DNA from: Erysipelotrichaceae bacterium
GTDB taxonomy: Bacteria; Bacillota_I; Bacilli_A; Erysipelotrichales; Erysipelotrichaceae
DNA: 50,043 nucleotides
Direction: 5' to 3'
Assembly (NCBI GenBank): GCA_017512885.1
Contig: JAFWEP010000034.1
Location: forward strand, 1 to 50,043
The notes below the pieces were generated by a model. It ran no database searches. It saw nothing but the letters and a program-made list of their open reading frames with translations, and was not told the DNA's origin. Positions 17,952 through 26,541 of this stretch are shown one piece after another (positions within the stretch are counted from its first letter, which is position 1; every line of letters starts with the position of its first letter). The translations under genes and the position numbers were made by a program.

Positions 17952-20548
17952 CCAATAATACCTAACGTTCTTAACAGACCGTACGTAACAATACCCAGGA
18001 TCACGAAGAGAGCGATGACCAGAACGACCAGGATCACGTTCAGGATCTTGTTCGGAGCGGCTTCTTCTTCCTCTTCCGCGACCTTCTCTTCTTCGGTACG
18101 GGTGATGATAAAGGGCTTCGTATCGTTCAGCAGCGATTCATTGGTCGCTTCCAGGGCTTCCGGTTCTTCCTTGACCGGTTCTTCTTTTACAGGTTCTTCT
18201 TCCAGAGCCAGAGCGACAGCCTTGTGCTCTTCGACCGGAGCCGGTTCCGTCACTTCCAGCGGAGTGATCGGAGCGATCGCCGGAGTCTCGGCGGTATCAT
18301 CCAGATACGGCTTCAGCATATCCAGCGTCGTAGCGGAGAGGTTCTTCTCTGCTTCGCTGTTGTCCGCTTTTTCCTCATACTGCGGAACGCCCATCCACTT
18401 ATCGACCAGAGACTGGTGTTCTTCAGAAGGCTGTTCATCTGCCTTGTTTTCTTCTTCTTCGATGGCAGCCAGGATGTTCTTGATCTCGATGGTGACGGTA
18501 TCGTTGATATCCTGCTCTTCCGGAGTCATCTCGCGCGGTTCTTCCGCTGCGGGCTCTTCCGTGACAGCCTCTTCAACGGCGGGCTCTTCGACAGCCGGTT
18601 CCGTGACCTTTTCGGCGGAAGCGACATCCATCCGCAGTTCTTCCAGGATCGTGGAAGCCACTTCATCTTCTGTGACCAGACCCTTGGCCTTGTTGTATTC
18701 GTTGACTTCCTGCAGCGTCTGCTTCAGCATATCCGCCGGTTCTTCAACCGTTTCCTGAACGGCTGCAGTTGCTTCTTCAAAACGGCTGTCAGCAGCTTCC
18801 ATCAGATCTTCCGTATTCTGAACAGCTTCCTCTACGGTCTCTTCGACAGCAGCCGGAGCTTCTTCAACAACTTCCGGAACTTCTTCAACTGTCTCGACGA
18901 CAGGTTCTGTGACTTCTTCAACAACTTCCGGTGCTTCTTCGACCGTCTCAACGACTTCTTCAACTGCTTCCTCTGCCGGAGCAGCAACTTCCTCAACGGT
19001 CTCTTCGACGACCTCCGGGATCTCTTCGGCGACTTCTTCGACCGGAGTGACGACTTCTTCGGCTTTTTCTTCAACAACTTCCGGGATCTCTTCGACGATC
19101 TCAGCAGCTTCTTCCACAACGGGCTCAGCTGCTTCTTCGACAACTCCCGGAACTTCTTCGACAGTTTCGACAACTTCCTCAACAGCTTCCTCTACAGGAG
19201 CAGTGACTTCCTCGACGACTTCCGGGATCTCTTCAACAACTTCTTCGACCGGTGCGGCAACTTCTTCAACGGTCTCGACAACGGGTTCCGTGACTTTTTC
19301 GACGACTTCCGGAACTTCCTCGACGGTCTCGACGACTTCGCGGACCGGTTCTGCCGGAGCAGTGATCTCTTCCGCAACACCCAGACCGGCTAACGTAGCC
19401 AGCAGGTCATCGATCTCGATAGCAGTTTCTTCGATCTTCTGTTCAGCTTCTTCTACAGGAGCAGCAACTTCTTCGACCGTCTCAGCGACCGGTTCCGTTG
19501 CTTCTTCAACGACTTCCGGTGCTTCTTCGACCGTCTCAACGACTTCTTCAACAGCTTTTTCAACAGGAGCTGCGACTTCTTCGACAGTCTCTTCGACAGC
19601 AGCCGGAGCTTCTTCAACGACTTCAGCAACTTCTTCAACCGTCTCGACGACAGGTTCTGTGACTTCTTCAACGACTTCCGGTGCTTCTTCGACCGTCTCA
19701 ACGACTTCTTCGACTGCTTCCTCTGCCGGAGCAGTGACTTCCTCAACAGTCTCTTCGACGACTTCAGGAACTTCTTCAACGGTCTCGACAACGGGTTCCG
19801 TAACTTCCTCGACTGTTTCGGCGACTTCTTCAACAGCTTTTTCAACAGGAGCTGCGACTTCTTCGACAGTCTCTTCGACGACTTCCGGAACTTCTTCAAC
19901 CGTCTCAGCGACTTCTTCGACCGGAGCCGTAACTTCGATCTCAGCGGCCGGTGCTTCTTCGAGCTGTTCAACGACTTCTTCCGGAGCACTTACTTCTACG
20001 GGTTCTACCGCCGTTTCTTCGGCAACAGCCTCCTCTTCCAGCTTGTCGTCCGCGTCCAGAGCAGTCAGCAGATCATCGATATCTTCGCTGACATTCTCTT
20101 CGATCTTTTCCAGGTCTACTTCGGGGGCTTCCGGGCTATCCTCCTGGAACAGATCATCAAAAGTATCCTTTACATTTTCAAGGACTTCTTCGGTCTTTTC
20201 TCCGATATTCTCTGCAAGCTCTGCAGCACCTTCACGGACATCCTGCCAGCCTTCAGCCAGTTTCTCAGTAACTGTTTCAACGGCTTCCTGAACAGGTTCC
20301 GCAACTTCTTCCGCCTTCTCGGCGACAGTTTCCGGAACATCCGTGACCGTATCAACGACGTTCTCTACGGCTTCCTTGACCGGTTCGGCCGGGAAAGCAC
20401 TTCCTGCTTCCGCAGCGATCGATTCCTGCAGTCCCTTCAGCTTCTCTTCGTAAGCAGACAGACTGCTGGTACGGATCTCTGTTTCTCTGTCATTTTCCAA
20501 GCGGCTGCGTAACTCCGCGTATTTCTGCGTTCTTGATAATTTAGCCAT
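17948..20548 (-). CDS. Tail-anchored Glu/Val-rich repeat protein
   Basis: The 866-residue protein matches no family that I recognise. A longer frame reaches 20587, but ATG at 20548 has CGGAGG nine bases upstream and gives a tidy start, MAKLSRTQKYAELRSRLEND. Residues 1-60 look like a conserved helical head. Residues about 75-610 are low-complexity and very acidic, made of variations on V(V/A)ETVEEVPEVVEE and APVEEAVEEV with a period of roughly 11 residues. Residues about 610-800 are less repetitive. A single hydrophobic helix (NVILVVLVIALFVILGIVTYGLL) lies near the very C terminus, so the bulk should be cytoplasmic. Val at regular spacing suggests long amphipathic helices or a coiled coil. It starts the cmk-der-gpsA operon and is coupled to cmk by ATGA. 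A role in division, chromosome or envelope organisation would be speculation. Confidence 0.82.
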   Translation of the reverse strand: MAKLSRTQKYAELRSRLENDRETEIRTSSLSAYEEKLKGLQESIAAEAGSAFPAEPVKEAVENVVDTVTDVPETVAEKAEEVAEPVQEAVETVTEKLAEGWQDVREGAAELAENIGEKTEEVLENVKDTFDDLFQEDSPEAPEVDLEKIEENVSEDIDDLLTALDADDKLEEEAVAEETAVEPVEVSAPEEVVEQLEEAPAAEIEVTAPVEEVAETVEEVPEVVEETVEEVAAPVEKAVEEVAETVEEVTEPVVETVEEVPEVVEETVEEVTAPAEEAVEEVVETVEEAPEVVEEVTEPVVETVEEVAEVVEEAPAAVEETVEEVAAPVEKAVEEVVETVEEAPEVVEEATEPVAETVEEVAAPVEEAEQKIEETAIEIDDLLATLAGLGVAEEITAPAEPVREVVETVEEVPEVVEKVTEPVVETVEEVAAPVEEVVEEIPEVVEEVTAPVEEAVEEVVETVEEVPGVVEEAAEPVVEEAAEIVEEIPEVVEEKAEEVVTPVEEVAEEIPEVVEETVEEVAAPAEEAVEEVVETVEEAPEVVEEVTEPVVETVEEVPEVVEEAPAAVEETVEEAVQNTEDLMEAADSRFEEATAAVQETVEEPADMLKQTLQEVNEYNKAKGLVTEDEVASTILEELRMDVASAEKVTEPAVEEPAVEEAVTEEPAAEEPREMTPEEQDINDTVTIEIKNILAAIEEEENKADEQPSEEHQSLVDKWMGVPQYEEKADNSEAEKNLSATTLDMLKPYLDDTAETPAIAPITPLEVTEPAPVEEHKAVALALEEEPVKEEPVKEEPEALEATNESLLNDTKPFIITRTEEEKVAEEEEEAAPNKILNVILVVLVIALFVILGIVTYGLLRTLGIIG
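18730..20010 (-). repeat. In-frame coding repeats of the acidic protein
   Basis: Units of about 33 bases encoding TVEEVPEVVEE-like and APVEEAVEEV-like blocks recur dozens of times with third-base differences. Longer blocks of about 60-100 bases are near copies of each other, for example around 18895-18960 and 19645-19710. This points to expansion by internal duplication and to selection on the protein, since synonymous sites vary more than the amino acids. Confidence 0.75.
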
Positions 20549-20571
20549 ACTAAAAGCCTCCGATATAGAAA

Positions 20572-20577
20572 AATTAT
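20572..20577 (-). promoter_or_regulatory. -10 box of the acidic protein-cmk-der-gpsA operon
   Basis: TATAAT on the minus strand ends 23 bases before the ATG at 20548, leaving room for the GGAGG site. The upstream sequence is AT-rich without an obvious -35 box. Confidence 0.5.
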
Positions 20578-20644
20578 AGCAAAACACTATGTAAAAATAA
20601 ACATTTTGGCAATTATGAAGGGTGTTTCTGACCCTTAAAAGAAA

Positions 20645-20673
20645 GAAAACTCCCGTTCTTTCAGGAACAGGAG
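20645..20673 (-). terminator. Terminator of the liv operon
   Basis: CTCCTGTTC and GAACGGGAG form a nine-pair stem (one G-U) with a six-base loop, followed by TTTTCTTTC, just downstream of the CBS/ACT gene. Confidence 0.85.
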
Positions 20674-20682
20674 CGTTCTCTT

Positions 20683-21312
20683 TTATCGGCTGAGGACTCC
20701 GGTCACATTGTAACCGGCTGCTTCCAGTGCTTCCCGGCAGCTGTCGCTGTTCGCGACGACGACGACTTCAACGCCCCGGCTCGTATTATAGACGGCCAGG
20801 TTGGAGATGTTGGCGCCCTGATCACGGAAGACGGAAGCGACATCCGCCAGGATGCCGGGCTTGTCTTCAGCGACATTGATCACGTAGCGTCCGCCCTTGA
20901 CGTAGTAGCCCAAGAGATCGATCAGGGCATCGAAGATATCGTTCTGGGTGATGATCCCGATGACCTTGTTTTCCTTGTCGACGACCGGCAGACAGCCGAT
21001 GCCGTGACTGCGCATCGATACCGCTGCTTCTTCCAGAAGAGCGTCCTTATCGATCGTGCAGACATCCTTGATCATGATCTCTTCAACGCTCATCTTGTGG
21101 AGCAGATAGTTGAGTTCATAGATCGAGAGCGAGGTGGACTTGCTTTGGGTGCTGTCTTCGATCATTCCGGCCGTGACCAGACCGAGCAGATGCCCTTCCG
21201 GATCTGTGACCGGCAGACGGTGAAAGTCGCTCATCAGGTTCAATGCTTCCGAGATCTTGGTCTGCGGGCCGATACAGACCGGCTGTGTGACCATTCTGTC
21301 TTTTACGTACAT
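20683..21312 (-). CDS. CBS-pair and ACT domain protein (AcuB-like)
   Basis: The 209-residue protein has two CBS motifs (about 1-125, with KDRMVTQPVCIGPQTKISEA and IMIKDVCTIDKDALLEEAAV) and a C-terminal ACT domain (about 140-209, VINVAEDKPGILADVASVF). CBS pairs usually bind adenine nucleotides and ACT domains bind amino acids, so it may be a sensor. The start at 21312 is chosen because a GGGAGG site precedes it and it begins one base after the livF stop; the longer frame to 21393 runs into livF. As the last gene of the liv operon it may report on branched-chain amino acids; that is inferred from position and domain type. Confidence 0.85.
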   Translation of the reverse strand: MYVKDRMVTQPVCIGPQTKISEALNLMSDFHRLPVTDPEGHLLGLVTAGMIEDSTQSKSTSLSIYELNYLLHKMSVEEIMIKDVCTIDKDALLEEAAVSMRSHGIGCLPVVDKENKVIGIITQNDIFDALIDLLGYYVKGGRYVINVAEDKPGILADVASVFRDQGANISNLAVYNTSRGVEVVVVANSDSCREALEAAGYNVTGVLSR

Positions 21313-21313
21313 A

Positions 21314-22018
21314 TCAACCTCCCAGGTATGCCTTCTGCACTTCTTCGCTCTGTAAAAGCTCAGCGCCGGTACCTTCCAGTACCAGTGTACCATTTTTCAG
21401 GACGTAGGCGCGGTCTGCGATCGAAAGCGCCATCCGGGCATTCTGTTCGACCAGCAGGATCGTCGTTCCGTCGGCATTGATCTCACGGATGATCGAGAAG
21501 ATCTCTTTGACCAGCAGCGGAGAAAGACCCATGCTGGGTTCATCCATCAGCATGATCTTCGGCTTGCCCATCAGCGCTCTTCCGATCGCCAGCATCTGCT
21601 GTTCGCCGCCGGACAATGTGCCGGCCAGCTGCTTCTGCCGCTCTTTCAGGCGCGGGAAACGTTCATAGACCTTCTCCAGATCCTCTTTGATGCCCTGCTT
21701 GTCCTTGCGGGTATAGGCCCCTAAGACCAGGTTCTCTTCCACGGTCTCCTGCTGGAAGACCCTTCTTCCTTCCGGGACCTGGATCAGACCGCTCTTTACG
21801 ATCTTATCGGTAGGTTCCTTGACGATGTCTCTGCCGTCCAGCAGGATCTTCCCCTGCTGCGGACGGATCAGACCGGAGATGGTCTGCAGAGTGGTGGTCT
21901 TGCCGGCGCCGTTGGCACCGATCAGGGTCACGATCTCTCCGTCATCGACATGGAAACTGATCCCCTTGATGGCTTCGATCACACCGTAGCGTACGACCAT
22001 ATCTTCTACTTTCAGCAT
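21314..22018 (-). CDS. livF: Branched-chain amino acid ABC transporter ATP-binding protein LivF
   Basis: The 234-residue ATPase pairs with LivG at the inner face of the importer. Walker A is GANGAGKTTTLQT (33-45), the signature is LSGGEQQMLAIGRALM near 135, and Walker B is KIMLMDEPSMGLSP near 155. The family-specific IQVPEGRRVF segment is present near 90. It begins three bases after the livG stop with a GGGGGAA site. Confidence 0.95.
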   Translation of the reverse strand: MLKVEDMVVRYGVIEAIKGISFHVDDGEIVTLIGANGAGKTTTLQTISGLIRPQQGKILLDGRDIVKEPTDKIVKSGLIQVPEGRRVFQQETVEENLVLGAYTRKDKQGIKEDLEKVYERFPRLKERQKQLAGTLSGGEQQMLAIGRALMGKPKIMLMDEPSMGLSPLLVKEIFSIIREINADGTTILLVEQNARMALSIADRAYVLKNGTLVLEGTGAELLQSEEVQKAYLGG

Positions 22019-22021
22019 CGT

Positions 22022-22783
22022 TCATTCCCCCAGATAGGCCTTGATGACCTGCGGATCATTCTGGATCTCCTGCGGCGTACCGCAGGCTAAGAGCGTACCG
22101 TAGTTGATGACCGTGATCTTCTCGCAGATGCCCATGACCAGTTTCATATCGTGCTCGATCAGCAGGACCGAGATCGCAAACTTCTCACGCAGACGCTGGA
22201 TCGCATCCATCAGGTTCTGCGTCTCCTGCGGGTTCATGCCGGCAGCCGGCTCATCCAGCAGTAACAGCTTGGGATGCGTACCCAGAGCCCGGACGATCTC
22301 CAGCTCGCGCTGTTTGCCGTAAGGCAGGTTGCAGGCCAGGGTATCGGCATAGCCGTCCAGTTCGAAGACTTTCAGCAGTTCCAGCGCCTCCTCTTCCATC
22401 GCCTTCTCCTGTTTGAAAGACTTGGGAAGCTTGAAGATGCCGCTGAAGAGGCCGTAGTCGACCTGGGTATCCAGACTGATCAGAACGTTCTCCTTGACGC
22501 TCAGGTTGCGGAAGAGACGGATATTCTGAAAGGTACGGGAGATGCCCATCCGGGCGATCTCGTGCGGTTTCTTTCCGTTCAGCAGTTCCCCGTTCAGCCG
22601 GATCGTGCCGTCGCTCGGTTCATAGACTCCCGTCAGCATGTTGAAGACAGTGGTCTTGCCGGCGCCGTTGGGGCCGATCAGACCGTAGAGCTGCCGGGGC
22701 GCAACATCGATGTTCAGTCCGTCGACAGCCCGCAGACCGCCGAAGTTGATGCCGAGATCACGGACTTCCAGAACGTTACTCAT
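22022..22783 (-). CDS. livG: Branched-chain amino acid ABC transporter ATP-binding protein LivG
   Basis: The 253-residue ATPase shows Walker A GPNGAGKTTVFNMLTG (about 34-49), the LivG hallmark ARMGISRTFQNIRLF near 80, a degenerate signature NLPYGKQRELEIVRAL near 150 and LLLLDEPAAGMNPQE near 175. The start at 22783 has GGAAGGAGG upstream and overlaps the livM stop by eight bases; a longer frame to 22834 lies wholly inside livM and is not supported. Confidence 0.95.
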   Translation of the reverse strand: MSNVLEVRDLGINFGGLRAVDGLNIDVAPRQLYGLIGPNGAGKTTVFNMLTGVYEPSDGTIRLNGELLNGKKPHEIARMGISRTFQNIRLFRNLSVKENVLISLDTQVDYGLFSGIFKLPKSFKQEKAMEEEALELLKVFELDGYADTLACNLPYGKQRELEIVRALGTHPKLLLLDEPAAGMNPQETQNLMDAIQRLREKFAISVLLIEHDMKLVMGICEKITVINYGTLLACGTPQEIQNDPQVIKAYLGE

Positions 22784-23735
22784 GGGCAGCCTCCTTCCTG
22801 CGGAATGATGACAGGGCTTTGTCGAAGAGAGCACGCAGCTGATCGTTGTGCTTGGCCAGCATCATCAGGATCAGCACCAGCGAGTACACCAGCATGCGGT
22901 AATCGGAGAAACCGCGCAAGAGTTCGGGCAGGACGGTCAGGATCGTAGCCGAGATGACCGAACCGCGGATGCTGCCCATACCGCCTAAGACCACCATGAC
23001 CAGGATCTCGATGGACTTGTCGAGGGTGAAGATGCCCGGCTGCAGGAAACGCAGATAATGGGCATAGAGGGCTCCGCCGACCCCGGCAAAGAAAGCCGAG
23101 AAGACGAAACCGATGATCTTGTAGCGGTTGGTATCGATGCCGGAAGCTTCCGCTGCGATCTCATCCTCACGGATCGAGATGATCGCCCGGCCATGCCGGG
23201 AAGCGATCAGGGACTTGGAAGCCAGGATGCAGATGACCGCGATCAGATAAGCCCAGGTAAAGCTCGTATAGTTGGGGATCCCGGTATAGCCCTTGGTGCC
23301 TCCGACGATATCGAGGTTCTTCAGCAGGTTGCGGATGATCTCGCCGGCAGCCAGGGTGATGATCGCCAGATAGTCGCCGCGTAAACGCAGGGCCGGGATC
23401 GAGACGATATAGCCGGCAATGAGGGCGGCGATGCCGCCTAAAAGGATCGCAACGGGGAATTCCACGAGCGGGATCAGGTTCAGTGATTTGGTGAAGAGCG
23501 CACTGACGTAGGCGCCGATCGCCATGAAGCCAGCGTGGCCCAGGGCCAGTTCGCCTAAGAAACCGCTGGTGATATTCAGGGAGACGGTCAGGATGACATT
23601 GATGCAGACCATCAGCAGGATGCCTTTGCTGTAGGCATTGATGACGCCACTGCGGATCAGCAGGCCCAGGACGAGGTAACCGATCACGACGGTCGCAAGA
23701 TCGATCGTAAGCTGTTTACGGAATTCTTTGTTCAT
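22776..23735 (-). CDS. livM: Branched-chain amino acid ABC transporter permease LivM
   Basis: The 319-residue membrane protein has about eight to ten helices. The family motifs LNITSGFLGELALGHAGFMAIGAY (split across residues 53-77) and RGDYLAIITLAAGEIIRN near 120 are clear, as is the EAA-like loop SIRGSVISATIL near 255. AGGAGG precedes the ATG, and the gap to livH is nine bases. Confidence 0.95.
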   Translation of the reverse strand: MNKEFRKQLTIDLATVVIGYLVLGLLIRSGVINAYSKGILLMVCINVILTVSLNITSGFLGELALGHAGFMAIGAYVSALFTKSLNLIPLVEFPVAILLGGIAALIAGYIVSIPALRLRGDYLAIITLAAGEIIRNLLKNLDIVGGTKGYTGIPNYTSFTWAYLIAVICILASKSLIASRHGRAIISIREDEIAAEASGIDTNRYKIIGFVFSAFFAGVGGALYAHYLRFLQPGIFTLDKSIEILVMVVLGGMGSIRGSVISATILTVLPELLRGFSDYRMLVYSLVLILMMLAKHNDQLRALFDKALSSFRRKEAAHE

Positions 23736-23744
23736 AAACGCCTC

Positions 23745-24629
23745 CTAGACCTTTTCCTTGACGCTCTTGCCGAGGATCCCGGCCGGCTTCAGCGCCAGCA
23801 TCAATATCAGGATCGCAAAGACGATCGAATCCAGCAGCTGCGAAGAGATATAGGCCTTGACCATCGTTTCGATCATGCCCAGGATGAAGGCTCCCAGGAC
23901 CGCGCCGGGAATGGAGCCGATCCCGCCCAGTACGGCGGCGATGAAGGCCTTGATGCCGGGCAGCGAGCCCATCGTGGGGTTGATCGGAGAGTAGCAGTTG
24001 CTGTAGAGGATGCCGGCGATGGCGGCCAGAGCGGAACCGATCGCAAAGGTCAGACTGATCGTATTGTCGACGTTGATGCCCATCAGACGGGCCGCGCCCT
24101 CATCTTCCGAGACCGCCCGCATGGCCTTGCCCATATTGGTCTTCTGAACGAAGAGGTTCAGGATGATCATCAGGGCTACGGAAACGATGAAGGTCACGTA
24201 GTAATTGGCAGAGATCGAGACAGCACCGATCTTCAGGGTCGGCAGATCGATGAAACCGGGATAGGGCTTCGGGTTTGCCGAAAAGATCAGCTGGAAGGAA
24301 TTCTCCAGCAGATAGCTGACGCCGATAGCCGTGATCAAAAGAGAGATCCGTGAAGCCTTCCGCAGCGGTTTGTAAGCCAGTTTCTCCATCACGATCCCGA
24401 ACAGGGAACAGACAAGGATGGAGAGGATGCAGGCCAGATACCAGGGCAGACCGGCATTCAGACACAATAAAGAGATATAAGCACCGACCATGATGATGTC
24501 GCCGTGGGCAAAGTTGATCAGTTTGGCAATGCCGTAGACCATGGTGTAACCCAGGGCGATCAGGGCATAGATAGAACCGATATTCAGTCCGTTGATCAGC
24601 TGCAGAAAGAACAGATTCGCTCCTGACAT
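23745..24629 (-). CDS. livH: Branched-chain amino acid ABC transporter permease LivH
   Basis: The 294-residue membrane protein forms the translocation path with LivM. Its start, FFLQLINGLNIGSIYALIALGY, and the GIAKLINFAHGDI motif near 35 are typical LivH, as is LGGIGSIPGAVLGAF near 235. AGGAGG lies 11 bases before the ATG. It is separated from livJ by a hairpin that should reduce downstream transcription, so the binding protein is made in excess. Confidence 0.95.
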   Translation of the reverse strand: MSGANLFFLQLINGLNIGSIYALIALGYTMVYGIAKLINFAHGDIIMVGAYISLLCLNAGLPWYLACILSILVCSLFGIVMEKLAYKPLRKASRISLLITAIGVSYLLENSFQLIFSANPKPYPGFIDLPTLKIGAVSISANYYVTFIVSVALMIILNLFVQKTNMGKAMRAVSEDEGAARLMGINVDNTISLTFAIGSALAAIAGILYSNCYSPINPTMGSLPGIKAFIAAVLGGIGSIPGAVLGAFILGMIETMVKAYISSQLLDSIVFAILILMLALKPAGILGKSVKEKV

Positions 24630-24652
24630 TCCGGTCTTTTCCTCCTTTCAAG

Positions 24653-24682
24653 AAAACAGGGGATGGTATAAGCCATCCCCTG
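24653..24682 (-). terminator. Intercistronic hairpin between livJ and livH
   Basis: CAGGGGATGG-CTTATA-CCATCCCCTG followed by TTTTC is a strong ten-pair stem inside the operon. It probably acts as a partial terminator or as a 3' stabiliser of the livJ message, and so sets a high ratio of binding protein to permease. Confidence 0.8.
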
Positions 24683-24705
24683 CTTCGTTTTACTTCAGTA
24701 TCGGA

Positions 24706-25875
24706 TTACTTATAAGTAACGTATGCGCCATTCTGGATCGTGACATAGACCGGTGTCTTGATCGGATCACCGTTGTCATCGAAGCTCAGGTTGCCGAGGA
24801 TGCCGGTATAGTTCGTGGAAGCGATGGCTTTGACGATGTCGTCGCTGTTCAGCGAACCGGCCTTCTCGATGGCTTCCAGGACCATCGTGGTGGCATCGTA
24901 GGAGTTGATGCCGAAGGAGTTGATCTCTTCCCCGAATTTGGCTTTGTATTCTTCCATGATGCCCTGTACGGATTCCATGTCCGGAGAGTACTGGTTGATG
25001 AAGACAGCACCTTCCAAAGCTGCCTTATCGGCATCGTTGGCCACGCTTAAGACGCCGTCCCAGCCGTCACAGCCCAGTAACTGAGCGGTGATGCCGACAC
25101 TGCGGGCCTGAGAAGCGATACGGGTATCGGCTTCATAGTAGTTCGGAACGAAGAGGACGTCGATCGGATTGCCGGCGATCTTCGTTAACTGCGAGGTATA
25201 GTCGGTATCTTCGGTCGCAAAGACTTCGGAAGCGACGACTTTGCCGCCCTTCGCTTCGAATTCGGCCTTGAAGGCTGCTTCGAGACCTACCGAGTAGTCA
25301 TCATCACCGTTGTAGATGATGGCCGCAGTCTTGGCGCCCAGAGTATCAACCGCAAAGTCTGCGACTAAGGTCGCCTGCTGCGGATCGGTGTAGCAGGCCC
25401 GGAAAACGTTGTATTCGGTCGTATCGGTGAAGGCAGCTGCCGTAGCCGAGGGAGAGACCATCGGGATGCGGACGCTGTCCTGCGTAGCCTGAGCAACGGT
25501 CGTGGATTCACCGGAAAGCGTACCGCCGATGATGGCAGCGACCTGATCGTTGGTGATGAACTTGTTGTAGACGTTCATGGCTTCCGCGGAGTCGCCCTGC
25601 GTATCTTCGACGACGACGGAGATGTTGGTGCCGTGTTCCTTGTTCCAGTCTTCGACAGCCAGGATCGCGGCATTGGTGACGGCCAGACCGTAGACCTTAT
25701 AGTCACCGGTGGTCGGTCCGAAAGAACCGAGCTTGTAGGAAGAGAGATCCCCTGCTCCAAAATAGCCGGCTTCAGAACCGGAGGACTGCTGTGAGGAACT
25801 GCCGGAAGCACACGCTGCCATAGACAGACAGACTGCCAGCACCATCACTCCCTTCAATAATTTTTTCATAGACAT
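24706..25875 (-). CDS. livJ: Branched-chain amino acid ABC transporter substrate-binding lipoprotein
   Basis: The 389-residue protein captures branched-chain amino acids outside the cell for LivHMGF. A lipoprotein signal is visible: MKKLLKGVMVLAVCLSMAAC, with the lipidated Cys at about residue 22. A Ser/Gly-rich linker and a two-lobed Peripla_BP_6 domain follow, with IGGTLSGESTTVAQA near 125 and SPSATAAAFTD near 150. The ATG at 25875 has AAGGAGAAAGGGT upstream; a longer frame to 25965 would put a second hydrophobic stretch ahead of the signal and is rejected. The ligand within the family is not proven. Confidence 0.93.
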   Translation of the reverse strand: MSMKKLLKGVMVLAVCLSMAACASGSSSQQSSGSEAGYFGAGDLSSYKLGSFGPTTGDYKVYGLAVTNAAILAVEDWNKEHGTNISVVVEDTQGDSAEAMNVYNKFITNDQVAAIIGGTLSGESTTVAQATQDSVRIPMVSPSATAAAFTDTTEYNVFRACYTDPQQATLVADFAVDTLGAKTAAIIYNGDDDYSVGLEAAFKAEFEAKGGKVVASEVFATEDTDYTSQLTKIAGNPIDVLFVPNYYEADTRIASQARSVGITAQLLGCDGWDGVLSVANDADKAALEGAVFINQYSPDMESVQGIMEEYKAKFGEEINSFGINSYDATTMVLEAIEKAGSLNSDDIVKAIASTNYTGILGNLSFDDNGDPIKTPVYVTIQNGAYVTYK

Positions 25876-25903
25876 ACCCTTTCTCCTTTGTAAAGATGTT
25901 ACC

Positions 25904-25931
25904 ATTATAAAACAAAAAAGAAAGAATACAA
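25904..25931 (-). promoter_or_regulatory. Promoter of the liv operon
   Basis: TTGTAT (25931-25926), a 16-base spacer and TATAAT (25909-25904) on the minus strand, about 30 bases before the livJ start. No T-box, CodY or other known control element is recognised. Confidence 0.65.
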
Positions 25932-26042
25932 CATCTTTTTCTGAAAGTATTTTCATTATATTCATATCATTTTCAGTATCCTTACATGTAATGTATTCTG
26001 TAAGTATATCGTCAATTCTCTTTTGAACGATAAAAAGGTATA

Positions 26043-26071
26043 TTGCTTTTTAAAATCGATTCTGTTAATAT
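26043..26071 (+). promoter_or_regulatory. Promoter of the seven-tRNA cluster
   Basis: TTGCTT, a 17-base spacer and TAATAT, about 20 bases before tRNA-Cys. The same -10 sequence TAATAT appears in front of tRNA-fMet at 31388. Confidence 0.65.
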
Positions 26072-26091
26072 AAGTGAGCGCGGAAATTACT

Positions 26092-26165
26092 GGTACCTTA
26101 GCCAAGTGGTAAGGCAATAGACTGCAACTCTGTGATCGCCAGTTCGAGTCTGGCAGGTACCTCCA
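26092..26165 (+). tRNA. tRNA-Cys (GCA)
   Basis: A 74-base cloverleaf with acceptor pair GGTACCT/AGGTACC, anticodon GCA at 26124-26126, GTTCGAGTC T-loop and encoded CCA. First of seven tRNAs on the plus strand. Confidence 0.95.
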
Positions 26166-26170
26166 TCTTT

Positions 26171-26257
26171 GGGGATATGGCGGAATCGGTAGACGCGTCG
26201 GACTTAAAATCCGACGACAGCAATGTCGTAAGGGTTCAAGTCCCTTTATCCCCACCA
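26171..26257 (+). tRNA. tRNA-Leu (TAA)
   Basis: An 87-base class II tRNA with acceptor GGGGATA/TATCCCC, a long variable arm, anticodon TAA at 26205-26207 and encoded CCA. Confidence 0.95.
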
Positions 26258-26274
26258 CCGAGAAGTTTGAAATT

Positions 26275-26351
<77 letters not shown>

Positions 26352-26357
26352 TTTCTA

Positions 26358-26434
26358 CGGGATGTAGCGCAGCTTGGTAGAGCACTTGATTTGGGATCAA
26401 GAGGTCACAGGTTCAAATCCTGCCATCCCGACCA
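26358..26434 (+). tRNA. tRNA-Pro (TGG)
   Basis: A 77-base cloverleaf, acceptor CGGGATG/CATCCCG, anticodon loop TTTGGGA with TGG, encoded CCA. Confidence 0.95.
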
Positions 26435-26460
26435 TTCGAAACTTCTTGCGGACAAATTAT

Positions 26461-26537
26461 GGCGAGGTAGCTTAGTTGGCTAGAGCGCTCGGTTCATACC
26501 CGGGAGGTCGTGGGTTCGAATCCCACCCTCGCTACCA
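26461..26537 (+). tRNA. tRNA-Met (CAT), elongator
   Basis: A 77-base cloverleaf with anticodon loop TTCATAC. The first acceptor pair is G-T and the anticodon stem lacks the three G-C pairs of an initiator, so it is called elongator tRNA-Met. Confidence 0.85.
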
Positions 26538-26541
26538 ATTT

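Noticed and set aside
18909-20291. Open frame of 460 codons on the plus strand, rich in Ser and Thr, opposite the acidic repeat gene
   Set aside because: It is the mirror of Glu/Val codons (GAA/GTC read as TTC/GAC frames). It has no ribosome site and disappears outside the repeats.
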